Assembly (NCBI RefSeq): GCF_026222555.1
Contig: NZ_CP098511.1
Span: forward strand, 2,337,501-2,401,500
DNA length: 64,000 bases
Direction: 5' to 3'
From: Aquimarina sp. ERC-38
Lineage (GTDB): Bacteria > Bacteroidota > Bacteroidia > Flavobacteriales > Flavobacteriaceae
Translations under genes and position numbers: made by a program
The notes under the pieces: generated by a model
What the model saw: the letters and a program-made list of their open reading frames with translations, nothing else
What the model was told of the DNA's origin: nothing
Databases searched by the model: none
Shown: piece after piece, positions 53,916 through 61,751 of the stretch
Numbering within the stretch: the stretch's first letter is position 1
How the letters are laid out: the number at the start of each line of letters is the position of its first letter

Positions 53916-54143
53916 ATGAAATCTGTTACAGTTCAACTTTCAGACTTTGAATATAGTCAATTAGGATTAAGTAAAAGTACTATACCTTTTTCTGAACTGA
54001 TTGAAATTATCGGAAAGAAAATTACAAAACAAACCTTGGAAAAAAGTGTTCAATTAGCGAATCAATACGGACTTTCAAAAATGACAATGGAAGAGATTGA
54101 CAAAGAAGTTAGAACTGTCCGGAATGCAAATAATAATACTTAA
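53916..54143 (+). CDS. Small antitoxin-like protein (orphan)
   Basis: 75 residues with no signal peptide. The pattern SVQLANQYGLSKMTMEEIDKEVRTVRNA resembles the C-terminal toxin-binding tail of small antitoxins paired with PIN-domain toxins in Bacteroidota and cyanobacteria (A-x-x-x-GL-x-x-MT-x-x-EI-x-x-EI-x-x-x-R). No PIN toxin gene follows; the next gene is a convergent HTH antitoxin. It may be the remnant of a second toxin-antitoxin pair. Family recognition is from pattern only. Confidence 0.55.
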   Translation: MKSVTVQLSDFEYSQLGLSKSTIPFSELIEIIGKKITKQTLEKSVQLANQYGLSKMTMEEIDKEVRTVRNANNNT

Positions 54144-54145
54144 TA

Positions 54146-54454
54146 TTACTCAAAGCGTATAGAGATATCTAACTGACCGCCTAAACCTTTATCAATAATA
54201 CGTTGTAAGGTAGAAAATCTAATATCTTTTAAATTTCTTTCTAGTTTTGAAATATATGATTTATTTGTTCCCGCCAGTTCTGCCAGTTGTTCCTGAGTAA
54301 GTCCTTGTTTCTCTCTCGCTTGCTGAATTAATACGCCAATTTTAAAAGTTTTATAATCAGTTTCAAAATCTTTTCTTGCTTCTGTTCCTTTTACACCTAC
54401 TTCTTCATTTATAAATTGATCAAGACTGGTCAAATTTTTATTCTCTATCTTCAT
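54146..54454 (-). CDS. HTH (XRE-type) antitoxin, HigA-like
   Basis: 102 residues from the ATG at 54454. A short N-terminal region is followed by a helix-turn-helix of the XRE class (IGVLIQQAREKQGLTQEQLAELAGTNKSYISKLER, about 50-84) and a C-terminal segment ending QLDISIRFE. The gene overlaps the end of the upstream toxin-like frame, the usual toxin-first order of HigB-HigA modules. An upstream GTG at 54598 in the same frame would fuse part of the toxin to it; that reading is a consequence of the toxin frameshift and is not the native start. Confidence 0.85.
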   Translation of the reverse strand: MKIENKNLTSLDQFINEEVGVKGTEARKDFETDYKTFKIGVLIQQAREKQGLTQEQLAELAGTNKSYISKLERNLKDIRFSTLQRIIDKGLGGQLDISIRFE

Positions 54455-54714
54455 AATATTCTCTTTTAATTCGTTCTGCACGTTCGATCTCTTTTTTACT
54501 GGTTTTTTGGTTTTCTTTTGATAACCCTGACAAATAACTACTATGTTGTCCAAGTCGAAAAAGCAAAAAACTCTAAAAATATTATTTCCTACTTGCACTT
54601 TGATTTCATATAGTCCACTAGTGTTTTTAAGGTGCTTTAAATAGGTCTCAGGAATTTTATCTAGTTCCTCAATTACTTGTAAGGTCCAGAGTATTTTGTA
54701 TTTTACTTTCTCAT
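54438..54714 (-). pseudogene. HigB/RelE-like toxin gene, frameshifted twice
   Basis: Pieces of a HigB-type toxin in two frames: KVKYKILWTLQVIEELDKI, LYEIKVQVGNNIFRVFCFFD and VVICQGYQKKTKKPVKK in one frame, then EIERAERIKREYYEDRE and stop in the -1 frame. The switch point is A-AAA-AAG, the classic -1 slippery heptamer, at about 54490-54496. A second defect lies at the start: ATGAGAAAGTA needs one extra G to read Met-Glu-Lys-Val. Corrected, the product would be about 92 residues, normal for the family. Two lesions favour a decayed gene over programmed frameshifting. The antitoxin downstream is intact. Confidence 0.75.
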
Positions 54715-55013
54715 TTTATGCTTTATAAAATACTTTGAAATAATCTTTGAAAAAATAAAGTTCCCTTTTTTTAATCATATAGTAAATATAATAAATGTAG
54801 TCTTATTGGACTACATTTTAAAGTTAATTATAAGAGTAGAACGGTATAGGTTTAATGTTAAATACTTTGTATAAGTAGTATTTATACCATTTCATTTACG
54901 GAAAAAATAACCGATATATTCTTAAGTTTTTAATTGTTTAATAAAGTACATCCCCTAAAAACAATTCAACTATATTTTGCAAGTAAATAATTTTATCAAA
55001 AGTTAAACTTACA
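54715..55013. other. 299-base gap upstream of the PIG-L gene
   Basis: No gene found. ATATTTTG at about 54973-54980 is a near-match to a -7 box ahead of the PIG-L gene, with one base off. Confidence 0.4.
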
Positions 55014-55781
55014 ATGAATATTCTTGCTATTTCTCCTCATTTGGATGATGCGGTATTTTCCGTTGGGGGTCTTTTACATAAAGCAGTAAAGAAAGGCTGG
55101 GATTGTTCGGTAATTACTTGTTTTACGGAATCTGTTTTACATCCTACTGGTTTTGCTTTACAGTGTCAAACGGATAAAGGTTTGGCCATAGAAGTGGATT
55201 ATATGAAATTGCGAAGGCAAGAGGATAAAGAAGCCTGTAAACTTTTAGGTTTGGATTATCAATGGTTGTCATTTAAGGAAGCCCCACACCGGGGTTATAT
55301 GGAACCGAAAGCTTTATTTCAACAACTATTACCAGAAGATACCATTCATCATGATTTGGAGAAGAAACTTAATACTATAATTTGTGAGAAAAAGCCGGAC
55401 ATAATTTTATTTCCTTACGGAATTGGAAATCATGTAGATCACCAACAGGTGGTGAAAGCTGTTAAAAACCTTAAACAGGAATTTCCCAAAATCCGTTTTT
55501 ACCAGTGGTTTGATGAACCATATTATTCAAAAGTCACCAATTCTAAGGAATTTAAAGAACAAACTACACGATTTGAAATGGATAAAGAATTACTAAATAT
55601 AAAAGCTTTAGAATTTAATGTAACCTCTGAATTTGAAGAGAAAGCCTTAGCTTGTAAAGCCTATACGTCTCAATTTAACTTTCAGTTTAAAGAAGAACGT
55701 TTACTGTATGAAGTTTTTGACTTCGCTAGAAATGATACTGGTTCAGGTTCAAGATATGTAGAACGTTTGGTTCAAAGTTAA
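55014..55781 (+). CDS. PIG-L family N-deacetylase
   Basis: 255 residues. Zinc-dependent deacetylases of N-acetylglucosamine-type groups, including MshB (mycothiol) and BshB (bacillithiol). The N-terminal zinc motif SPHLDDAVFSVGG (7-19, P-H-x-D-D) and the second metal histidine in GNHVDHQQV (about 139-147) are present. The start at 55014 gives the canonical MNILAISPHLDD. It lies 1.15 kb downstream of the glycosyltransferase on the same strand, separated by the toxin-antitoxin remnant. I infer it belongs functionally to the inositol/glycosyltransferase cluster. Confidence 0.92.
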   Translation: MNILAISPHLDDAVFSVGGLLHKAVKKGWDCSVITCFTESVLHPTGFALQCQTDKGLAIEVDYMKLRRQEDKEACKLLGLDYQWLSFKEAPHRGYMEPKALFQQLLPEDTIHHDLEKKLNTIICEKKPDIILFPYGIGNHVDHQQVVKAVKNLKQEFPKIRFYQWFDEPYYSKVTNSKEFKEQTTRFEMDKELLNIKALEFNVTSEFEEKALACKAYTSQFNFQFKEERLLYEVFDFARNDTGSGSRYVERLVQS

Positions 55782-55795
55782 TAATATCTTTAACT

Positions 55796-57136
55796 TCAAT
55801 CCATATCCAACGATAAGACCTCATCATCACCTTCATCTAATTCTAAAGCGGGAATACTTTGAATGGCACTTCCGGCAATTCCTTTAATGGAAGCGTGCAT
55901 TCCGATGGCGTTGTTGATGACTTTGTCGATTTGTTTTTCACGCTGTTTCCAGATACGATTCATCGCGTTTTTTTCTTTTTGAAGGTCTAATTGCATTTGG
56001 GTAAAGCCTTCAACAATCCCTTCCATTTGCAAACGAAATTCGCTACTGGTTAAAAAATCGTACAATAACCCCATTTTATCCCCACGATTTTCCTGATTTT
56101 GTTTAATTCTACTCCATTGTACGATAGATTGGCGTAGGACAGCGCATAGACCTTTAAATTCTTCATAAGTACAAATCCAGATACCTTCCCTAAGTTCCAT
56201 TCGATCCATATCTGACGGAGTTGCTTGAGTAACCAGAACCCCAATCGTTGCATTACGTTCCCGAAGGTCATTTTTAAACTTGTCAATCCAGCTGAATTGA
56301 AAGGTTTTGGTTCGTTTACTTTCATAGTAAATGATACCACAATTTACCTGTTCTCTAGTATTTACAACTTGTAAACAATCCGCGCCATTAACTCCCTTTT
56401 TAATTTCGTTAATAGTATCCAGAGGGAACTGAGAGGTTAGCCACTCTTCAATAGCTAATTCCATGGCTTCCCCTTGTAATTGCGTAGAGCCTTGTTCTTG
56501 TTTACGGCGCATTTCTTCCGTCAGGCTTTTTTGTTGGTCTAATTGTATTTGAAGTTCCTTTATTTTTAATTCGTGGCTTGCTGCTTCCTGTCGTTTGATC
56601 TTTTCTTTTGCTTCTTGTAATTGTAGGCTTAGTTCTTTTTGAGCTTCTAGTTTGGCAACCTCTGCAGCTTCGTTTTTTTCTCTTTTTAAACGTTCAATTT
56701 CGGCTTCCTTTTTTAATAAATCTTTTACCTTTTCGGATTTTTCTGCCAACTCTTCCTGCATTTCCCTTAATTGCTCCCGGCTATCTTCTGCTAATTTTGT
56801 TTTGATACGCAGCTCGATCTCTTCTCGATCTTTTTTACGTTGGTCTTCTAATTTTTGAGTAAATTCTGCGTACGCTTTTTTCTTACGCTCCTCAAATTCT
56901 TGTTGTTGTTTAAAGAAAGTAGCTTCCCGTAATTCCTGTTCTTTTTGTAATTCTTGTTCTTTTTCCTGCTGTTTTTTAGCAAGTGCAACTTCTTTCTCCC
57001 TTTGTTGCTGAATCAAAAGGTTTTTTTCTTTGATAAATTCTTGCCGCATACCTTCTTCAATCTGATGTTTCAGAATGTCATTGACATCAATTTGCGTAGC
57101 ACAGTTCGGGCATTGTATCGTGGTACTATTATTCAT
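55796..57136 (-). CDS. DUF2130 coiled-coil protein
   Basis: 446 residues. An N-terminal zinc-ribbon-like start (IQCPNCATQIDVNDILKHQ) is followed by a long highly charged coiled coil (about 30-215, Glu/Lys/Gln-rich) and the DUF2130 domain (about 220-446; GEAMELAIEEWLTSQFP, GADCLQVVNTREQVNCGIIYYESKRTKTF, WIDKFKNDLRERNATIGVLVT). The C-terminal domain resembles restriction-endonuclease-like nucleases (D-x-n-ESK pattern), but this is inference. It is convergent with the PIG-L gene, with 14 bases between. Confidence 0.88.
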   Translation of the reverse strand: MNNSTTIQCPNCATQIDVNDILKHQIEEGMRQEFIKEKNLLIQQQREKEVALAKKQQEKEQELQKEQELREATFFKQQQEFEERKKKAYAEFTQKLEDQRKKDREEIELRIKTKLAEDSREQLREMQEELAEKSEKVKDLLKKEAEIERLKREKNEAAEVAKLEAQKELSLQLQEAKEKIKRQEAASHELKIKELQIQLDQQKSLTEEMRRKQEQGSTQLQGEAMELAIEEWLTSQFPLDTINEIKKGVNGADCLQVVNTREQVNCGIIYYESKRTKTFQFSWIDKFKNDLRERNATIGVLVTQATPSDMDRMELREGIWICTYEEFKGLCAVLRQSIVQWSRIKQNQENRGDKMGLLYDFLTSSEFRLQMEGIVEGFTQMQLDLQKEKNAMNRIWKQREKQIDKVINNAIGMHASIKGIAGSAIQSIPALELDEGDDEVLSLDMD

Positions 57137-57480
57137 AGCAAAACAAAATTCGGTTAAAACTACAAGATACTACGGCTCATTTAAAAAGCATAGTTTTTCC
57201 TGAAATTTCTGGAAAGATTCCGAATACTAACAATTAGAAATTAGTGGTGAAATTTTTGTGAAGATGATGTGGGAAAGGAATTTACGGTTTAGCTATGAAC
57301 AGTACGAAAGTAAATTGGCGTTTACTTTCTGCTACGTATAAAGCAAAATCTTTTTATTTTTTCTTTTCCTTGTTTAAAGCTAAATCCCAAAGATTTTGCG
57401 GAAATCATAAAAATACACAAACCCTGCGATTAAGCCAGAAGTCCGTATTATTTATAGGTTGTATTGTGAGCAGTTTTTAT
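57137..57480. other. 344-base cassette-like repeat region downstream of the caspase-like gene
   Basis: Carries, on the minus strand after the gene, CTGCTCACAATACAACC, then a stretch including GGGTTTGTGTATTTTTATG and TTAGCTTTAAACAAGG, then CTTTATACG. I recall very similar sequence beside single-gene insertions in many Bacteroidota. Part of it (GCTCACAA) recurs upstream of the caspase-like gene at about 58228-58236. The 96-codon plus-strand frame over it (57295-57585) is likely spurious. Confidence 0.5.
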
Positions 57481-58197
57481 TTAGAATTTGCTTATTACAA
57501 AAGGAAATTCTCTAATCCCTATCATTTCAGGATTTTGAGTATTATTAGTTTTTGCCAAAACTTCAATAGTAGTCAAAAACATTAATTCATTTATTTTCAT
57601 TGTTTGTAGATGGTTTTGCCTACTCAAATGCCAATTTTTGCCAATTTGTAATAATGAACTAGAATAAATAAAATTCGATGCTTCTTCATTTAAACCACAA
57701 GCCAGACAAATTACTAATCCATTATCACAGTTTTTAACCTGCTCTAGGTAAAGTTCTTTTGACTTTTCCCGACTCAATGGGTTTCTAAAAGTTCCTCCAT
57801 CACGAAATGTGGGTACTTTATTAGATAAATCTACCGTTTCAATATTTGATATTTTGCTTCTACAACTTTCAAGGATAATTATCTGTTTTTTAAAACTGAA
57901 ATCCAACTGTCCCGCTTTAATGATTTCATTTTCATTTATTTGAAAAAGTTGATTATTTTCCTTAGTAGCACCATGACCAATAAGAACAACAACTCCAAAT
58001 TCTTTTTCAGAATTTTTGGTTGCGGATTTTAAATCTTCGGTAGTAGGTTGGTTAAGAACTATAATTTCTTCTTTTTCGTAAGCTCCCCCGGATTTATCAT
58101 TAAAAAAAGTCCAATATAATTTAGAAAACCTTTTAAAAAGTTCTGTTTGTACATCATTATGTGGGTGTCCAGTTATTATAAAAACTTTTCTTTCCAT
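57481..58197 (-). CDS. Caspase-like (peptidase C14 fold) protein
   Basis: 238 residues with the caspase-fold catalytic dyad in the right order: His75 in VVVLIGHGATKENNQLF and Cys112 in KQIIILESCRSK. The strands around them and the first strand KVFIITGHPHND fit the fold. There is no signal peptide, no repeat domain and no fused effector, so it may be a stand-alone protease. It follows trpA on the same strand after about 96 bases, an odd position. Its flanks contain partly matching sequences (GTTGTGAGCAATTT-type words), suggesting acquisition as a mobile cassette. Bacterial caspase-like proteins are often linked to defence or regulated death; the role here is unknown. Confidence 0.72.
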   Translation of the reverse strand: MERKVFIITGHPHNDVQTELFKRFSKLYWTFFNDKSGGAYEKEEIIVLNQPTTEDLKSATKNSEKEFGVVVLIGHGATKENNQLFQINENEIIKAGQLDFSFKKQIIILESCRSKISNIETVDLSNKVPTFRDGGTFRNPLSREKSKELYLEQVKNCDNGLVICLACGLNEEASNFIYSSSLLQIGKNWHLSRQNHLQTMKINELMFLTTIEVLAKTNNTQNPEMIGIREFPFVISKF

Positions 58198-58293
58198 TTA
58201 GTCTATTCTGATTGATTCTGTAAATTGCTCACAACAAGTAAATAAACTTTACTAAGTGACAAATATCACTTTAGATATAATAGTAATCAAGTC

Positions 58294-59055
58294 TTATCGT
58301 ATAGTTTCAATAAACTGTTTAATACTAGCTACCCCGTTATCTGTTAGATTTTTTATAAATGCCGAACCTATAATAGCTCCTTTTCCGGTTTTAGTGGCTT
58401 GCCGAAAGGTTTCGGCATCTTTAATACCAAAACCTACTACTTGTGGAGCTTTTAAATTCATATTGGCAATACGTTTAAAATAGGTCTCCTGGGTATTTCC
58501 AAAACCGGACGTACCACCAGTGACACTTGCTGAACTCACCATATAAATAAATCCGTTAGAAACACTATCAATAAATCGAATACGTTCTTCGGAAGTTTGT
58601 GGAGTGATCAGAAATACATTAATCAAACCGTATTTCTCAAAAGTGTCCTGGTAGTGTTCGTGATATTCATTTACTGGAAGGTCGGGGATAATTAGTCCGT
58701 CAATACCAATTTCCTGACATTTTTTACAAAAAGCTTCTACACCATATTGCATCATGGGATTAAAGTAGCCCATCATGATAAGCGGGATGGAAACTGTTTT
58801 CCGGATATCTTTTAATTGCTCAAAAAGAAGTTGGGTTGTCATTCCGTTTTTTAAAGCAGCGGTTGAACTTTCCTGAATGGTAGGCCCGTCAGCTAAGGGA
58901 TCACTAAAAGGCAATCCGATTTCAATCATATCTACCCCGTTTTCTTCCAGGTCTTCAATAATTTTTTTGGTATCATGTAACGAAGGATATCCGGCGGTAA
59001 AATAAATGGATAATAACTTTTTGTCTTCGTTTAATTTTGTGTTTATTCTGTTCAT
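58294..59055 (-). CDS. trpA: Tryptophan synthase alpha subunit
   Basis: 253 residues from the ATG at 59055 (MNRINTKLNEDKKLLSIYFTAGYPS); an in-frame ATG at 59091 adds 12 atypical residues. Cleaves indole-3-glycerol phosphate to indole. Catalytic Glu is in DMIEIGLPFSDPLADGP (the E-x-GxPFSDPxADGP signature), catalytic Asp in GLIIPDLPVNE, and the phosphate-binding segments are VGFGIKDAETF and GSAFIK. Partner trpB is 70 bases upstream. Confidence 0.97.
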   Translation of the reverse strand: MNRINTKLNEDKKLLSIYFTAGYPSLHDTKKIIEDLEENGVDMIEIGLPFSDPLADGPTIQESSTAALKNGMTTQLLFEQLKDIRKTVSIPLIMMGYFNPMMQYGVEAFCKKCQEIGIDGLIIPDLPVNEYHEHYQDTFEKYGLINVFLITPQTSEERIRFIDSVSNGFIYMVSSASVTGGTSGFGNTQETYFKRIANMNLKAPQVVGFGIKDAETFRQATKTGKGAIIGSAFIKNLTDNGVASIKQFIETIR

Positions 59056-59125
59056 TTGTCTTTGGTACAAAGTGTCAAGAATTAAGTACAAAGTATCATC
59101 TTAATATTTTGTACTTAATACATTA

Positions 59126-60307
59126 TCAGAGTTTAAAATAATCAATATACGTATTCAAATCTTTATCTCCCCGTCCGGATAGGTTGATGACTACGATATC
59201 CTCAGGTTTAAATTTCTTGTCTTCAAAAATAGCCAGGGCATGAGAGGTTTCGATGGCTGGGATGATCCCTTCTAATTGCGATAATTCTAATCCGGCGGTC
59301 ATAGCATCATCATCTGTTACCGAAAAGAACTCCCCACGCCCGGAACGGTGTAAATGCGAATGTAGCGGCCCTACACCCGGGTAATCCAATCCAGCTGAAA
59401 TGGAATAGGGTTCGGTAATTTGTCCGTCAGGCGTTTGCATTAATAAGGTTTTGCATCCGTGGATAATCCCTTCTTTTCCTAATTGTGAAGTAGCGGCACT
59501 TTCGCCACTATCCACTCCTTTTCCAGCAGCTTCTACAGCAATAATCACAACGCTCGGCTCTTCTAAGAAATGGTAATAGGTGCCGGCAGCGTTACTACCT
59601 CCACCAATACAGGCTACCACGTAATCGGGTAGTTCTCTTCCTTCTTTTTCTTGTAACTGCCATTTAATCTCTTTAGATATAATAGACTGAAAACGGGTAA
59701 CCATATCTGGGTAAGGATGCGGGCCAATGGCCGAACCGATAATATAATGTGTATCTACCGGGTTGTTAATCCAGTCCCGGATAGCTTCATTTGTAGCATC
59801 TTTAAGCGTTCTGCTTCCGGACATAGCCGGGCGAACTTCAGCACCAAGCATTTTCATTCGGGCGACATTGGGGGCTTGACGTTTGATATCAATAGCGCCC
59901 ATATATACAATACATTCAATACCCATTAATGCGCAAACGGTAGCAGTGGCAACTCCGTGCTGACCCGCCCCGGTTTCGGCAATAATGCGGTTTTTACCTA
60001 GTTTTTTTGCCATTAAGATTTGACCAATCGTATTGTTGACTTTATGTGCTCCGGTATGGCAAAGGTCTTCACGTTTTAGGTATACTTTTGTCTTGTATTT
60101 TTCGGATAATCGTTTTGCGAAATATAATGGGGTGGGGCGGCCCACGTAATCTTTTAATAACTGATCGAACTCTTCCTGAAACGAAGGTTCGTTCATAATA
60201 CGCAAATAATTAGCCCGTAATTCTTCTACATTAGGATATAACATTTCAGGAATATAGGCTCCGCCAAAATCCCCGTAATATCCTTTTTCATTTACATTAT
60301 ATGTCAT
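59126..60307 (-). CDS. trpB: Tryptophan synthase beta subunit
   Basis: 393 residues. Pyridoxal-phosphate enzyme joining indole and serine. The cofactor lysine is in [15 protein letters not shown] (the HKxN motif), the GAGQHG loop (about residues 113-118) is present, GGGSNA (about 234-239) binds the phosphate of the cofactor, and [18 protein letters not shown] and NLSGRGDKD are intact. It is 3 bases downstream of an unrelated small gene that splits it from trpF. Confidence 0.98.
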   Translation of the reverse strand: MTYNVNEKGYYGDFGGAYIPEMLYPNVEELRANYLRIMNEPSFQEEFDQLLKDYVGRPTPLYFAKRLSEKYKTKVYLKREDLCHTGAHKVNNTIGQILMAKKLGKNRIIAETGAGQHGVATATVCALMGIECIVYMGAIDIKRQAPNVARMKMLGAEVRPAMSGSRTLKDATNEAIRDWINNPVDTHYIIGSAIGPHPYPDMVTRFQSIISKEIKWQLQEKEGRELPDYVVACIGGGSNAAGTYYHFLEEPSVVIIAVEAAGKGVDSGESAATSQLGKEGIIHGCKTLLMQTPDGQITEPYSISAGLDYPGVGPLHSHLHRSGRGEFFSVTDDDAMTAGLELSQLEGIIPAIETSHALAIFEDKKFKPEDIVVINLSGRGDKDLNTYIDYFKL

Positions 60308-60310
60308 AGC

Positions 60311-60964
60311 TTATTTTTTTAGATAGGGTTTTAAGTATTTACCAATACCAAATAAAATTCTGTCGGTATAATAGAGATAATCTTCGGGATTAGGTTTATT
60401 AGCAAGTACGTTTTCAGTAATCCAATCTTTATAATCTGAGATGGCTTTTGAATTCTGTTTACTAAAATGTTCGGAATAGGCATATTCTCCAGTGTTAGAA
60501 GTGTTTTGGTAATATTTAAAAGCCCTAAGAATATGTTGATCGATAATGGGCTCTTTATCAGGTGATTTCAGTTTTCTTCCGAATTGGTGAAAAATCTGCC
60601 CTGTTTTTTTACTTTTTTCATGATCCTTATTTAACAACCCGTTTATAATATGTTTTTCTTTTCCTAAATCCCCATTTTTCCATAACATAGAAAGCATCAG
60701 TTTTTCTCTTGGTGTCAATTTAAGATCATTACTCGAACCAATTAAAGAAGCTAGTTCCTGATTACTTTCATCTCTAAAGTAATCCAAATCTTCGTCATTA
60801 AATCGAAATGCAATCCTGGGGTATTTTTTGATATCGATAAAGTTTTTTTTGTCTAATTTATTCTTTAATTCTTTTTCCCAATCTTCTAACTGTTCGCAAT
60901 TTGTAGATTTTTCTATAATCTTAAAAGATTCAATAATACATTCTTTAAATTCCATAGCTATCAA
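60311..60964 (-). CDS. Unknown protein embedded in the trp operon
   Basis: 217 residues (or 214 from an alternative ATG at 60955). No signal peptide, no membrane segment, no recognised domain. It is rich in Lys and Glu with helical segments; KLTPREKLMLSMLWKNGDLG and GQIFHQFGRKLKSPDKEPIIDQHILRAFKYYQ are the most distinctive parts. It is 1 base downstream of trpF and 3 bases upstream of trpB, so it must be cotranscribed with both, although it has no known link to tryptophan synthesis. Confidence 0.68.
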   Translation of the reverse strand: MIAMEFKECIIESFKIIEKSTNCEQLEDWEKELKNKLDKKNFIDIKKYPRIAFRFNDEDLDYFRDESNQELASLIGSSNDLKLTPREKLMLSMLWKNGDLGKEKHIINGLLNKDHEKSKKTGQIFHQFGRKLKSPDKEPIIDQHILRAFKYYQNTSNTGEYAYSEHFSKQNSKAISDYKDWITENVLANKPNPEDYLYYTDRILFGIGKYLKPYLKK

Positions 60965-60965
60965 A

Positions 60966-61727
60966 TCAAACCAAATCCCTACGAATATGGATATTAGTTA
61001 AAAAGTGTTTTACTTTATCTATATTTTTTAATCCGGGTTCGTCTTCCAGTTTACTATTTACATCAATGGCATAAATAGGTAAATTGGTTTTTAGTAACAA
61101 TCGGATTTGGTCAATTTCATCTAATCCTATCCCACCACTTAGAATAAATGGAGTAGAAGACGGGTACTTGTTTAAAACCGTCCAGTCAAAGGTATATCCA
61201 TTCCCTCCTTTTTCTTTGCCCTTGGTATCAAATAGAAAATAATCGACAATCCCTTCGTAAGCTTGTAAGCGGTCGAAGTTGAATTCATCTTTGATGGAGA
61301 AGACTTTCCACACTTCGACAGGCTCAGTGCTAGTACTTTCGACAGGTTTAGTACTAGTTTCTTTAACAAGGTTTGAGTAAATTGTTTTTGGGTGATTCGG
61401 TGGAGACCCCAAAGGTTTTGAAAACCTTTGGGGTCTTTTTAAATTACCATTTAATTTTTCTTTAAGTTGCTTGCAGTATTCTGGGGATTCGTTACCATGT
61501 AGTTGTACTGCAGCAAACTGATGTTTTTTTACTTTCTCTACAATAAATTCTATGGTTGCATCTACAAAAACTCCAACTTTTTTAATGTAAGCAGGGACAT
61601 CAAGAATATTACCATCAAAATTTCTGGCGGATTTTTTATAGAAAATAAAACCCATATAATCTGGCTGTAGACTTGCTACGGCTTTGATATTTTCCGAATC
61701 TTTCATTCCGCAGATTTTGATTTTCAT
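60966..61727 (-). CDS. trpF: Phosphoribosylanthranilate isomerase with in-frame palindromic insertion
   Basis: 253 residues; the family is about 205-215. Isomerises N-(5'-phosphoribosyl)anthranilate. The start KIKICGMKDSENI contains the catalytic cysteine (KxCG), and the aspartate is in YFLFDTKGKEKGGNGYTFDW; VQLHGNES and ILSGGIGLDEI are intact. Between NGNL and WKVFSI (about residues 97-137) lie about 40 extra residues (RFSKPLGSPPNHP, NLVKE, then TSTKPVESTSTEPVEV) translated from palindromic repeat DNA at 61313-61435. Both flanking parts stay in frame, so the enzyme may still work with a surface loop; not proven. Confidence 0.93.
   Translation of the reverse strand: MKIKICGMKDSENIKAVASLQPDYMGFIFYKKSARNFDGNILDVPAYIKKVGVFVDATIEFIVEKVKKHQFAAVQLHGNESPEYCKQLKEKLNGNLKRPQRFSKPLGSPPNHPKTIYSNLVKETSTKPVESTSTEPVEVWKVFSIKDEFNFDRLQAYEGIVDYFLFDTKGKEKGGNGYTFDWTVLNKYPSSTPFILSGGIGLDEIDQIRLLLKTNLPIYAIDVNSKLEDEPGLKNIDKVKHFLTNIHIRRDLV
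61313..61435. repeat. Palindromic repeat elements inserted in trpF coding sequence
   Basis: Two parts. Part 1 (61313-61358) holds two related units built on CTTCGACAGG...AGTACTAG words (about 21-24 bases each). Part 2 (61405-61435) is a perfect 31-base palindrome with 15-base arms, GACCCCAAAGGTTTT and AAAACCTTTGGGGTC, around one central G. Both read through in frame. The word CTTCGACAGGCTCAGTG is, to my recollection, widespread in Bacteroidota genomes as a dispersed repeat. Confidence 0.85.
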
Positions 61728-61751
61728 ACTGGATAAACTAGGATATTAATT

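Noticed and set aside
54438..54714. Programmed -1 frameshifting as the main explanation for the toxin gene
   Set aside because: The heptamer is well placed, but a second single-base lesion at the start codon makes decay more likely; kept only as a testable alternative.
44768..55781. Ebo/EDB cluster (eboA-F) as the identity of the operon
   Set aside because: A TIM-barrel isomerase is present, but TatD-type hydrolase, UbiA prenyltransferase, dehydroquinate synthase-like and phosphodiesterase genes are all missing.
44768..55781. Complete mycothiol pathway
   Set aside because: GT4, PIG-L and inositol synthase are present, but there is no MshC cysteine ligase or MshD acetyltransferase, and extra genes do not fit.
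57295..57585. 96-codon plus-strand frame downstream of the caspase-like gene
   Set aside because: It overlaps the repeat-like stretch and the 3' end of the caspase-like gene, has low-complexity Phe/Lys/Ser content and no recognisable domain; likely a by-product of the repeat.
61405..61435. Intrinsic terminator within trpF
   Set aside because: The palindrome followed by T looks like a terminator on the plus strand, but it lies inside an open coding frame on the minus strand and belongs to a repeat element.
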